DNA of 64,000 nucleotides, taken from the NCBI GenBank assembly GCA_027924645.1, contig BSBN01001149.1, forward strand, positions 2,666,001-2,730,000, in the 5' to 3' direction. Positions within the stretch are counted from its first letter, which is position 1. Each line of letters opens with the position of its first letter. This DNA comes from Cunninghamia lanceolata (taxonomy: Eukaryota > Streptophyta > Pinopsida > Cupressales > Cupressaceae). A program made the translations under genes and the position numbers. The notes under the pieces were generated by a model, which worked only from the letters and a program-made list of their open reading frames with translations, was not told the DNA's origin and searched no databases. Of the stretch, positions 1 to 11,900 are shown piece by piece.

Positions 1-2974
1 AAGTCATAATCTGATATGAGTTCCAGCCATCTCCTTTGCCTTGCATTGAGATTAGGTTGTGTGAATATGTAGCGAAGGCTTTGGTGATCAGATTTTAAAA
101 TAAATGTCCTTCCCAACAAGTAATGTCGCCACATCTGAAGGGCGTGAACCACTGCTGCCATCTCTAGGTCATGAGGAGCGTAGTTCTGCTCATAATTTTT
201 CAGCTTCCTTGACTCATAGGCTACCACCCTGCCATCTTGCATAAGCACACCTCCCAATCCTTCCCCCGAGGCATCAGTGATAACCTCAAACTCACCCTCT
301 AGATCAGGAACTTTCAAAATTGGAGCGGTTGTTAATTTTTCTTTTAACAAGTCAAATGCCTTTTGACATTCAACCGTCCAAACAAACCTTTTTCCTTTTC
401 TCTGCAATGAGGTGATAGGACTAGCAATGCTTGAGAAGTTCAGCACAAATTTCCTGTAATACCCTGCCAATCCCATGAAACTTCGTACCTCTGACACATT
501 GGTAGGTTCAGGCCATTCCATAATAGCTTTTATTTTGGCCGGATCAACTAATATCCCATCGGCTGATATTATGTGCCCTAAATACTGTACCTCTTTCTGA
601 AAGAAAGTACACTTGGAGAGTTTTGCATACAGCTTATGCTCCCTTAATCGCTGCAAGACTATTTGAAGATGTCGTGCATGCTCCTCTTCATCCTTGGAAT
701 AGATCAGAATATCATCAATGAAGACTAGCACAAACTTATCAAGACAATCTCTGAATACGCTATTCATGAGATTCATGAAAGCAGCAGGTGCGTTGGTCAA
801 TCCAAACGGTAACACCGTGAACTCATAATGACCATACCTCGTTCTAAAAGCTGTTTTGGGGATGTCTTCGTCTTTTAACCTTAACTGATGGTATCCAGAT
901 CTCAGATCTATCTTGGAAAAGACCGATGCGCCACGCATTTGGTCAAATAGATCATCAATTCGTGGCAAGGGATACTTGTTCTTTATAGTTGCCTTGTTAA
1001 GCATCCTATAATCTATGCACAGCCTTAGAGTTCCATCTTTCTTTTTGATAAAGATAACCGGGGCTCCCCACGGTGATACACTTGGCCTAATCAAATTTTT
1101 AGACAAAAGCTCCTGCAACTGTGCTTTTAATTCCATAAGTTCAGTGGTAGTCATACGATACGGAGCTTTAGAGATTGGCTCCGATCCTGGTTTAATATCT
1201 ATACCAAAGTCAAATGTTCTCTTCGGAGGCAAGCCAGGTAACTCTTCAGGAAATACGTCTCTGAAGTTGCACAGAAATGGATATCTTTCCTCAAAAGATT
1301 GCTTCTCCGAGGTTTCCTCTACTAGGTCCATCTTAATTGCAAAAAGTTGACACCCCTTTCGCCTAGCCCGCTTCAGTTGTTTTGATGAAATGGATCTAAC
1401 CTTTATTTCCCTTTGAATTCCTTGGAGATTTACAGTTTTGCCCATCTCATCCAGACACTCAATGGTTTTATGAAAACAATCTACTTTGGCTCGATGTTTC
1501 CACAACCAGTTCATTCCTAGGATGACGTCGTAGGACCCTAAAGGTGCTACGTATAAGTTTGCCTCAGTGGTGAAGTTAGAAACATCAATCCTAGCTTCGA
1601 ACAAACATTGCTCTTCCTGAGCCTTTGAATTATTTGCATACTCTACTGTCCAAGGTTTTGACATATAGCCAGCTTTTCTAGAAAATTTACTTAGAATTCT
1701 AGGTGACACAAAATTTTCTGTTGCACCAGTATCAAATAGAATAGAAACAGGAACACCAAATAAGGTACCTTTCATCTCAATAGGAGTGATCTGATACTCT
1801 GCTTGCCGATTATCAAGAGCGGCATGAATCCTTTGCTGAAAGGCTTCCTGTTGTGAAGGAAGCTCCATGTTCCTGGGCCTCCCATTCGGCTTCTTGTTGG
1901 GGCAACGGTTGGCATAATGATCTCCTCCACAAGAGAAACATCCTCCTATAGGTCCTCGCTTCTCAGATGGCCTACTTGCAGAATCACCATTCTTCTTAAA
2001 ATTTGCATTTCTCTTAAAATCTTCACCCCTGCGGTCATTACCAAATCCTCCTTGATTCTTTCGATTTCCCCTATCAAATCTCTTGTTTCCAAATCCCTTA
2101 TCGTTTTTCCTTTTAAGAGACTGATCATTATAGTTCTTGTCAAACTTCCTGCGTTTCTTGTCACGGTATGCGGAGATAGACTTTATCTTCTGCTCCTGTT
2201 TTATTGCCTTTTCATAAACTTGATCCATTGTGCTTGGCCATGCACCTCCACCTCACCGCCGATCTGAGGATTGAGTCCCATGATGAACTTTCTGATTCGG
2301 AACCTTTCGTCCTTCTGATATTGGGGTACATACTTTAGTAGCCTAGTGAATTTTTCTGCGTACTCAACTACAGATAGCTCTCCTTGCCTGAGGTTTTGGA
2401 AGTCCGTTAACTTCTGATCAAAATACAACTGTGGTAACCACCGTTTACAGAATAGTTCCACGAACTCGTCCCATGTCACCTTCAAGGGACTTAGTTCCAA
2501 CTCCATTTTCTTATTCATCCACCAAGTGGATGCTTTCCCAGACAGCTGATAGGCTCCCCACACAGCTTTAGTAACCTCAGAGTAGTTTCTGATCTCAAAA
2601 TATTTCTCCATCTCCGTCAACCATGCTTCAGCTGCGTCTCTAGTTTTTGTTCCATCGAACTTTGGAGGATTAACCTTTTTCATATCCTTAGATAGCTCTA
2701 AGGCAAGTTTATCCTTGGTTCTTCTTTGGGCTTCACTGTCATCATGATGTTCACTTGACGTGCCATTTTCCCAATGCCTACTCTTGCTTGTGAAGTGAGA
2801 GTTCTCATTTCCATCCTCTGTGTTACCAGTTTCATCTATTTTCCTCTCCAGTTTGTTCAATCTTTCCTTAGTTTCAGTGAGCATGTTGAGGATCCTATCC
2901 AACTTGTCAGTAGAATTTTCCCGAGAGTTATGACCTTCCCGATCCTCCCCCTCATTAAACCCTGATTGGTCCAT
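1..2974 (-). pseudogene. gypsy gag-protease-RT-RNase H polyprotein, one frameshift, 3' truncated by window edge
   Basis: Gag starts at the ATG at 2974 and reads 257 residues, with a long Glu/Lys-rich N-terminus and the gag core (GAYQLSGKASTWW near residue 140). That frame stops at 2201, but the natural continuation ([15 protein letters not shown]) lies in the next frame from about 2240, so one base is gained or lost near 2235-2245. The second frame stays open to position 1. It holds a CX2CX4HX4C knuckle ([13 protein letters not shown], about 1940-1901), the protease site [10 protein letters not shown] (about 1730), RT with [12 protein letters not shown] (about 1015), [12 protein letters not shown] and the catalytic FIDDILIYS (722 downwards), then RNase H with [12 protein letters not shown] and [10 protein letters not shown]. 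The last residues before the edge are the RNase H C-terminal region. It would make the capsid and replication enzymes of the element. The frameshift could be a mutation or, less likely, a translational frameshift site. Confidence 0.9.
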
Positions 2975-3155
2975 GCTAATTTAGTTTCACACCTGTTTAA
3001 ACATATACTAATCAGTTTTCCGCTTATTAATTTAAACACCATCAAAAGAAAACAACATTTGATCATATTCATAATTGTTCTCAAGCCAAAATTTTGTCTT
3101 TATTCATTTTGCAAAATTGTTTCAACAACATAAGAGATAGACAAATCTCATGTTT

Positions 3156-3596
3156 CTACATAGTGTTATCTAGTGGAGTGTAACCTTCGGATTCATTGTC
3201 CGACACATAATTACGAGGTGTATACCCCTCAGACTCACTATCAGAAGATATCTCAATAATCTCAGCTCTAGGCACTACACGAGGATCTCTAGTGATCATG
3301 GGTATAGTACTAGGTACAATCTCAGGTACACTAACAAGTACACTATCATTTTCAATCCAGGAGCAACGGTCGATCATAGTTCGAACCGCCATCTCTGCTC
3401 CCTCTAGGAGTTCTCTCCTAACTCGCTTAAGTCGTGACATTGCGTTGGCTAATGTTTCCACATCATCAAGCCAAATGTCATTCTCGTCATTGGTTTTCTC
3501 TATGGTCTTGACCATCGCAAGTCGTTTCTGCTTTGCTTGCAGATAACGCTTCTTACCCGCGAAGGATTTTCTTGCGGTTCTCTTGGTGTATGCCAT
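3156..3596 (-). CDS. Accessory ORF upstream of gag with histone H3 tail-like N-terminus
   Basis: This 146-codon ORF lies between the PBS and gag of the gypsy element, on the same strand. I chose the ATG at 3596 over an in-frame ATG at 3632 because the protein then begins MAYTKRTARKSFAGK, identical to the histone H3 start (MARTKQTARKSTGGK) at 11 of 15 positions and keeping residues equivalent to K4, R8, K9, S10 and K14. The next residues are strongly basic (KKRYLQAKQKR). The middle is predicted mostly helical and charged. The C-terminus is acidic with a duplicated SDSESEGYTP / SDNESEGYTP motif ending near the stop. There is no zinc knuckle or enzyme motif. Extra ORFs before gag are known in some large plant gypsy elements, but I do not recognise this one. 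A role in binding chromatin readers or histone-modifying enzymes is inference from the N-terminal match only. Confidence 0.6.
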   Translation of the reverse strand: MAYTKRTARKSFAGKKRYLQAKQKRLAMVKTIEKTNDENDIWLDDVETLANAMSRLKRVRRELLEGAEMAVRTMIDRCSWIENDSVLVSVPEIVPSTIPMITRDPRVVPRAEIIEISSDSESEGYTPRNYVSDNESEGYTPLDNTM

Positions 3597-3690
3597 CCTG
3601 GCACAATAAACCAAATCATTAGCTACCCGCATAATGATGATTTCCTAATCAGGTTAGTGGACTCATCAGCCCTAGTGCTGAACTTGGCTA

Positions 3691-3702
3691 GCTCTGATAC
3701 CA
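3691..3702 (-). other. Primer binding site (initiator tRNA-Met type) of the gypsy element
   Basis: The minus strand reads TGGTATCAGAGC here, two bases after the LTR end (…GTTACA). This is the standard plant retrotransposon PBS complementary to the 3' end of initiator tRNA-Met and fixes the orientation of the element. Confidence 0.93.
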
Positions 3703-3704
3703 TA

Positions 3705-6700
3705 TGTAACGACCAAAACCAAAATGACAAGAAGTAACTAAGTTTTCACGATGGTAAATTTTTTTTTTTAAAACATAGTAATCAAAAACAAAAGTTTCTC
3801 ATCTATAAACCATTACAACATTTTTGTTTAATTTATCATAAACATGATTTGCATTCTCATAAAGACTGAAAGAAATGATATTCATAATACATTTTGTTTT
3901 CTAACAAATGAAATTTTCATGAAATAACAAATATCGGAAACATACCAATATCATGCATCTCGATTGTCAACCCTTCACGTTCAAGACTCGGCAGTTCCTC
4001 AATATTAGGAAGAGAAAGTATCTTCAAGGAGCTTAACCTCCAACCACAGACCGTCGGTCTCCCGCACTCCTTCCTAACCGGAAGTGGCCCTACCCTACTC
4101 AAGAGGATAGACTTAGGATAACCATTGGTGTTTGCCATCTGAGCTCTGGTGTTGTAACCTACGTATCTTGTTATTGTACAGATCCCTAGATACCCTCTAG
4201 TCATGCACGACACTCCACAAGAAACGCCATCCAGTTACGGTGAACGTTCGATGCACTTGAGGATAGTACACCACCTTGGCCAAAGGATTTGTATTTAGTT
4301 AGCGTTCTACAAACGCTTGAACTTGGTTCACCCACCCTACTCGACTTGAACTGGTCGAAATCCTACAGTTTCCAATTTGTATCGTTTGAACTAATTGACG
4401 ACCTTGATACCCTCAAGGTTTTAGGATTCCCTCCTGTAATGGCACTTGGCGCAATATTTACTCTAATCCTGAGTTCTTAGTTTCATATACACATATTCAT
4501 GAAAAACACTGTTTACTAACGACCACCCTAAGTGGTTTCACAATTGTTTACTTATTTTCCCATGTTTGCCCAATACACTCGAATATCTAAACGATATTCT
4601 GTTATCCCGGAATTCAAGGTTTCTAGACTCTTAAGGCCTACAAAACAAACTAAAATCGTCGCATGCATCAATAATCAAGATTCCACATGCGGGTATTCCA
4701 CTCTACATGCCCGTCATAAAAGCATGGCGTTCTACGACACAAGTAAACTAACTCCCTACTTCGTTTTTAAGTCAATAATTTTGCATAAGTTATCGAGGTA
4801 AAAATCACACAATATAATAATAAAAGATTCGATCTCTTTCATATGACCTTAGAGATGACCCACAAGCACGGTCGACCTCTAACAAAGAAATAAAAGACAG
4901 AATCGACTCAAGCTAGTTGTAACTTCAACTTCGGCTATCAAACACATTAAAGTTTTCGTCAAATAAGATTTATCTCTGTGGTTTTAATCTCCCATGCGAC
5001 ATGCTCATGGAGTAACGCGTTTCTCAAAATGCAGCTACTGTTTTAAATACTCTCGAATGATTTTACATGGTTATCTCTGTCTTAAAGGAAACTCTTATTA
5101 TTTTACGTCTTTTCTGACGGTTTGAAGTTTGCAACTCACATTTGCTTCTTACGGTGATTGATCTTAAGTGACTGCACCTCAAGAGCTAAGATTTATCATC
5201 TTTCATCGTCAACCAAAAGAGATAAGAATCTATTTTCTAGGTTCTTGGACACTGACGGACAGCAGCATTTATCATTTAAAAGGGTTTCTATTACCATTAA
5301 ACAACAATAAAGTGTTTATAACAATAAAACTCACGCAGGTTCTCAGAAGAAAACATTGTCTTCACATTTCATTCATTATAACATAATTATTCTTGTGCAA
5401 TTTAAGACACATCCACTGGTCTATACCGAGAAATAGAAAAAGAAATGGAAAGAACCTGTTGTCAAAGAGTGGGATTACTGCGGCAACTTCACTTCTCCTT
5501 TGGCTGGTCGTCCTCCTCCAGTTTACACAGCTCTTCCTTTCTGCTTCTAGCACAATGACCAACCACCTCAATCTATCTTCCTCATTGCCAAACACTACTC
5601 CAGACAAGGCAGGTTTGACAGTTTCTTCTCTGGTGAACACTACACCAGAGCATCCATCGCTCTCTCTCCGTTTTCTCCACTCTAACATTCACAACTCCCT
5701 GCCCAAAAACTACTCTCCACACCCCCGGAAACTCTCCTTACTCCGCAGTCCTAACTGCCCTCCGACCAAGACTCTCGATACCGTTTTAACTTTCCTCAAC
5801 GAACCGCGAAATAAACCCTTATTCCACCTGCTCGGCCGGCTACTCACTTTCCCACATTCGCCGACCTTTCGCCCATATCCTCCGTCAATAGCTCCCTTCT
5901 GCTGAACCACGACGGCCTCAAACTCGCACTCCCTCTCTTCCATGCGAGAAAAGGAATCTTTCATTAATGTTTTTCCTTCTCTAAAGGACTTCCACTCACA
6001 TTTCAATCATCCCATGCCGGAAAGCCTCCGACCCATCTGCGGTTTAGTTAAGTTTCCCACCATCGTACAAACTGATGCCTTTTGCTGTCTTGATGATGGC
6101 AATCCCAAAATATAGCAATTACACCGAACTTAACCGCCAACGCTTCAATTACTTAAATCTACGATGAAGAGGAATCTTTTTACAAACACACAATCGTCAC
6201 ACTCTTAAATACTTGAGTCGACATAACAATCTTTTACCTACTTCACTTAACATGATCACAAGAAGTTTAACCGACCTCATTACTTATTACGACCATAAGA
6301 AAGATTAAGTTCCTTCGGTGATGAGGCTTGCCAAAGGACATAACTACCCGACTTAACTAGGACAAAAGCATCAACCTTCCAAGACTAGCTAAATATTTAA
6401 TTGAAGAGCTAAAACTCGCCACGGCGAAGGTTACAAAACGGTTTGAGCATCGTTGGGGTCGAGATGGAGAGAGGGCAAAGACCATTTTACTTAGAAACTC
6501 AAGGTCAGATTAATAACAACTCGCGGTCAAAGTTGGAGGAAGAGACTCACGTTTTAGATGACAACTAAAATGAATTATTTCACGCTATGGCATCAATTCG
6601 ACATTCGTCGCTATGGCATCAATTCGACATTCGTCGATCTACCAAAATAGAAGGAATTCACGGATTCGACGCGTTTTACGTCAATCGCGACGGATTGAAT

Positions 6701-7357
6701 GTAACGCCAACAAGTTCTAACAACGTTAGACGCACAAAGCCGACTTCTCGTAATTTCGACTTTGAGACAAGATTAACAATTTTGCCACAAGAGGACTCAA
6801 TAAATACTTATAGACGTAAATATTAAACATCTCAAATACGTCGACTTGCTATTAGGAACTTACGACGCCGTTGACGACTCCAAGATTCTACAAGACGACT
6901 TCCGACTAGGTGGTTATACGTTATCCTATGTCGTCAACATCAATTAAACTACCCAAACCGACAAACAAGACTTACTTGTTGGTTCACAGATTTATCTATC
7001 TGTTTCGTGATCACAGTGGCAAACACCCGTGGTTAATTTCCAGAGTCTATACTCCCTCTCGAAGATACTTTCTCTTCCCGTCGGACACGGTCCACCTGTT
7101 CCTGCATCGACAAACTTGCATACAATTTTGTGGTCAAAGCATCTATGATCCAAATATATTATATTCAAACATCATTGCATTTAATATAAAGACTTTTAGT
7201 CTACATATCACTTGATCGTAATCAATAGATTCCGCAATTTCATAAAACAACTTTGTAAGATAAATTTTTAGTTTTCAAGTCGTTCACAACATAGTAATTT
7301 ACTGAAATTTGTAAGAAAGTAAATAGCATCATTGTTTTCAAAAGGAGGGATGTAACA
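3705..7357 (-). repeat. 5' LTR (3,653 bp) of the gypsy element
   Basis: On the minus strand the LTR starts TGTTACATCCC at 7357 and ends GGTCGTTACA at 3705, giving TG…CA ends next to the PBS. It is very long for an LTR. It is colinear with the solo LTR at 8982-13579: both share a block reading CAACCACAGACC then GGTCTCCC (about 4033 and 9331), a following GAAGTGGCCCTACCC, the string CCCTAGATACCCTCTAG, and similar final segments. Open frames inside it (for example 5393-5905) show no protein features and are treated as chance. Confidence 0.85.
6584..6635. repeat. Perfect 26-bp tandem duplication inside the gypsy LTR
   Basis: A 26-bp unit beginning GCTATGGCATCAATTCG occurs twice head to tail (6584-6609 and 6610-6635) without a mismatch, which suggests a recent replication slip within the LTR. 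Confidence 0.9.
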
Positions 7358-7710
7358 ATATAGGTGTCTAAAAAGAAAAACTACTTTCATCTAAAAAAAC
7401 ACTTCTTTAAAGCACATGCAACACCTCTATTCTTGTTTTTATCTCCACCATATACATGTAATCAAAAACAATATTAATTAAAGCATTATAGTTTGCATGC
7501 ATATCCCAACTTTGAGTTTAACTCATTGATCATGCAAAATCCCAGCACCCTAGAAAGAAGGAAATTTTAAAAGTTTGGTAGGGTCAACTTTATAAGACAA
7601 TGAATCCCTTTTTACAAACATTTTTAAATGAAAGAATCTTTACAAAAGAATATTCTCTATAACCAAAAATAGACTTAAGCAGAAGTGGACGTTCCCCTAG
7701 AAAATTGTCC
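7358..7710. other. Spacer between gypsy LTR and pseudogene 3' end; nothing recognised
   Basis: AT-rich sequence of about 350 bases downstream of the minus-strand pseudogene that ends at 7711. It may contain that gene's 3' untranslated region, but I see no distinct signal. Confidence 0.5.
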
Positions 7711-8981
7711 CTATTTGTATTCCGTAAAATTAGACATCAGCTGCACAAGCCTCTCTTTATCAGGCCCATCTAACCACTCCATTTTGAATTTGAATACATC
7801 AAACCTATTAGAAAAATGCTCACATTTCCTCTCCAGCTTCCCTAAATCTACCATTGCCAATTTGAAATGAGCCTTTATTTCTACAAATTTGTCCAGAATG
7901 TCTTCATTCAATCCTGGAGGAGTAGACAATAAACTCTGCATTTTAACTGTGAACACCTCTTTTATTTTCTCCAAGGTATCTATTCTATGCCTGTTGGGTA
8001 AAAAGACTTCTGGTCCAACTACCTCATCGATGAAGACCTCAATAATTGCCATAAACTAAAAAATCTCCATTTGCAGAGATAATAAACTGGGAGTATACTC
8101 TACAATCTGATCAATTTTGAATTGAGAAACCTTTATACAATGCTCTACAAAATTAGGATCTTCATCCTGCAAAATGTTTGAACTCAACCAGTTCTTCTTG
8201 ACTTATCCTTCTTATTTCATTCAACAATTTCAAGCTTTTCTCCAACTTTCCTTTCTCTTCCTTAGCCTTTTCTACAAAAGAGTCTATGTTGTCTTCTATC
8301 TTACATGCTCTCTTATAAAAAGGATAATGATCATAAAAAATAACAAGAACCTCATCCAAAAACTTGGTTGCCCACCTGTCTACCACAGTTGATTTCTGCT
8401 TCATGGCTTGGAGGGAATCTTTACTTCTTGCTTTGTCATCAAAATGGGGACATTTGTAATTGCTTACTGCTTAGAAATCAGAGCGAGAAACTCCTTAACA
8501 AAAGACTTCATTTGCTTCAATTGTAGCTTGATTTCATCTTTTACTTGCTTGTCTTTTTGCATCATTACTTTCACAACATCTACAACGAAATCCAATTAAT
8601 TTTTCTGTTCCTCTTGGGTCTATTTACCCAAATTAACTCTTTTAATTTGGTAATCCTTAGCAAGGAGCTCTCTGTCATCTTTATCAACTATTGGAGTTGC
8701 TATTTCAACAATCCTTTCTCTGTACTCATTGATTCTGACAATAGATCAAGTCCTTGACTTCTTCTTAAGTTTCTCCTTGTCCACCTCTACCATCATGTCT
8801 TGTAGGCTTAAAGGTTTAACAACTATCTATTGCCTCTTTTCTAGGTTTAAATTCAACCAAGAGGGGATTGCAGTAGGTGGCAGCTAGTTTTGCTCCATTT
8901 GCTTATTTTGATCTTTTTGCTGTTTTGCATTCTCATCTTCCTCCTCTTTATCTCCTGCATCAATTTCCTCTTCATTCTTCT

Positions 8982-11900
8982 TGTAACATCCACATTCTAA
9001 AAACATAGTAAAAACCAAAAATTCACCATAAAGTAAATTTACAAGGTAAAAATGAGATAGAGAAAATTTTTCTTTTATTCAACATATAGTCGAGTAACTA
9101 CAATTACAAGATATCTCATTACAAATACAATCAACCTTATTGTCTTTCTCAAGTACAATGTTTACAAAAATAAATCAATTATAAATACCTGAATCAGATA
9201 ATGTTTTACTTAGTCTCAATAAACACAAGTCTCAGAGAGATATATTGCATCCGGAAATCTGACATCTTTATGACAAGCCTTGGCATGTCTTCTGCTAGAG
9301 AGAGAGTATCTTTCCAGTGATTTACCACCAACCACAGACCGGCGGTCTCCCACACATCTTCCACATAGGAAGTGGCCCTACCCTTCACGAGAAGTATAGA
9401 CCAAGGTGACCAGTGGTAATTTGCCTTTCCGAGTACATAGTGTTGCATCTTACACAACTCTATCTATCATACAACCCTAGATACCCTCTAGCTAAGTATG
9501 ATTCTTGATAGGATGTGCAATCCAGATACAGTGAACCGACAATGCATGCAGAGACATATGCATTACTATGGCCATAGTTTTCATTATAAATTGACGTTCG
9601 CAATGAACATTGTCGTAATGTTCACCCACTCCAACTCGACTTGGATACTATCATATTCCTATAGTTTGACTTAGTCAACTATGTTTAACTTATGAAGTCA
9701 TGATGATTTCAACAATTTAGGCTTCTCGACCCAATACATGTTTTCTTTCACTGTCTAAAATCCATAGACTTTTTCTTTCGTCTTTCTTCCTTTACAAGGA
9801 CTCTCATTGCATCATTGCAATACCCGAGGTCCATGACTTATTGTCTCATAATAAATATAGATAGATTAATTACGACTAAGATGATAACCTTACCCAGGTT
9901 AAGCAATATAGTCTAGGAATCTAATTCCCTTCTTGCAAGTAAGAATAATTACACATAGTCAGGGCACTTGATCCTTCAATCACGATCTAAAAAAATGATC
10001 TCAATGCCTTAATATAATAATTACCATATCTAGGTTAAGTTAAGGTTTAACTAAAGAGTTTTATCCAACTCCAATCTAGTCTTTCTAACTTAGGTGAATT
10101 CTCAAGACACCGTCGTTGCACTATTAACATTATGGAATGACTATCCATTCTTAAGTATCTCTCTTTGCATCTTTGCAACATTAGAGATTCACCCCCTTGC
10201 CAACAAGTAATAGATCAAAAGAAGTTGTGTCCAATAGGTATAATGAATTTAATGTTTGACCAACCATTTAATGGTACCTCTTTCATGCTTGCAAAATCTG
10301 AGGCTTACGACTTGTATTTTAAGTTAACTTATAGCCCAACAAAAAGTTTTCCCTACCTAAGGTTAAACATTGTCAACTAGATCAAATCTCTTTTCAATAG
10401 GATAGACATGAACATTACTAGATTAGGGTTCTCGACCACTTAGTGTCTACCCACACAAAATAACTAAAATGGGTTATAACCTTAAAGGTGTTATAAAATA
10501 ACCTTTAATCCTTCTCGGTTAAACTAGGATTCTATTATCCTTTTCCCCGACATGATGGAACACAATCCTAATTTCAGTTGCTATTCAACTATCATTCATG
10601 TCAAGTTTCTCTCCTTTGGACTCAATGTGTTATGCCAAAACTAAACATACACGTGTTCTAGTCTAATCCTGGTATGGAGATATCATCGCTCCTCATAATA
10701 CCCTTAGAGACATAGTATACTTCTTATGGTGAAGCTATTATCTATAACTTGAGTGTTCTTTAAAAAAAATAGGAATTCTATCACCATAGACATCCAAAAA
10801 CATTCTACTTTCAACATATAAGTTCTATAAAAATCCTACGGTATAAAAGAGACAACATATAAAAGTTTACATAGTAACTTTATGACTTTACTCAATGCAA
10901 CCCATGACATAAGATAATACAAAGACATGTATAGATCTTTATTACATAATAGACTTTGTGCTCTTACTGTCTTCGATTCTTATAATCAAAGATTAGTCTT
11001 CGGTGATAAAAATTGCACTTATAGTTTATGGTTTATAATAGATGAAAACCTAGATTCTAAACTTCACCTTGAAGAAAGGTTTATAATGTTGGCTAAGTGT
11101 TCTTTAGAGAAAGTTAAGCTTAAGATATTCTCAACTTATGGTCAAAAGGCTTCAAATTTGACTCTTTTATCACCGGGTGCCTTTTGCATGATAGAAGCTA
11201 TAAAAAATGTTAATTGCTCTAAGTAATCATAGTAAAATATCTCCCAATCATGGGATGACTTGACCATGGAAACGGGTTTAATAGTCTCAGGATTGCTACC
11301 TCACAAGAGTTCATTATAAAATGAGCCTTATTCAAGCATAAGTCTGCAACAATTACATTTGTTCCCAAAAGGTGTTCATTAACATGATAATGGAAATGAA
11401 GACATTTAAAATATATAGCATTGATAGAATAAGACTGAGATTATGATTACCTACAAGGTTCCCTTGACACATGCCTTTGACCACATTTATTCCACAATTG
11501 AATCAAGATTAGCCTAAGCCATACGTTAACCATTTAAAATGTCTGTCATAAAGACAAGATTCATTGTTTCCTCATAGTCAAAAGAATCTAGACACAGATA
11601 AATCTTAGCACACTCTTGATCTCCTAGGTTCGGCTATTTCATCATTCAGATACGGTGACAAAAATGTAACGTCTCTTATGTATATTTTTGACAGAAGGCT
11701 AAAATATAAGAACAAGTATTAAAAACTTTGCAGAGACTTCGAATTAGGAAGGAACCTGGTTTGAGATTGACTTCCAAAGATCTAACAACGGTTTCAAGCT
11801 CATTCCTTGCTCCACACATCACCAACAACTAGAAATTCACTTCTCAGACATATGGCTTCGTTGTATCTACCGGGTTGTGGTGGTCTAAACAAAACTCCAG

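Larger units (their letters stand above)
1..7357 (-). mobile_element. Ty3/gypsy LTR retrotransposon, partial (3' end beyond left edge)
   Basis: Read on the minus strand the order is LTR (7357 to 3705), primer binding site (3702 to 3691), an extra ORF (3596 to 3156), gag (from 2974), then protease, reverse transcriptase and RNase H running off position 1. Integrase and the 3' LTR are outside the window, so the target duplication cannot be checked; the five bases beyond the 5' LTR are atata. The order PR-RT-RH in one polyprotein and an RT with FIDD in the active site place it in Ty3/gypsy. The RT block around the [12 protein letters not shown] motif is typical of plant chromovirus-like gypsy elements, but no integrase or chromodomain is visible to decide the lineage. 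Apart from one frameshift the coding part is open, so this is one of the younger insertions here. Confidence 0.93.

Noticed and set aside
5393..5905. 170-codon plus-strand ORF
   Set aside because: It lies inside the long gypsy LTR, on the strand opposite to the element, and its composition is low-complexity Ser/Pro/Leu.
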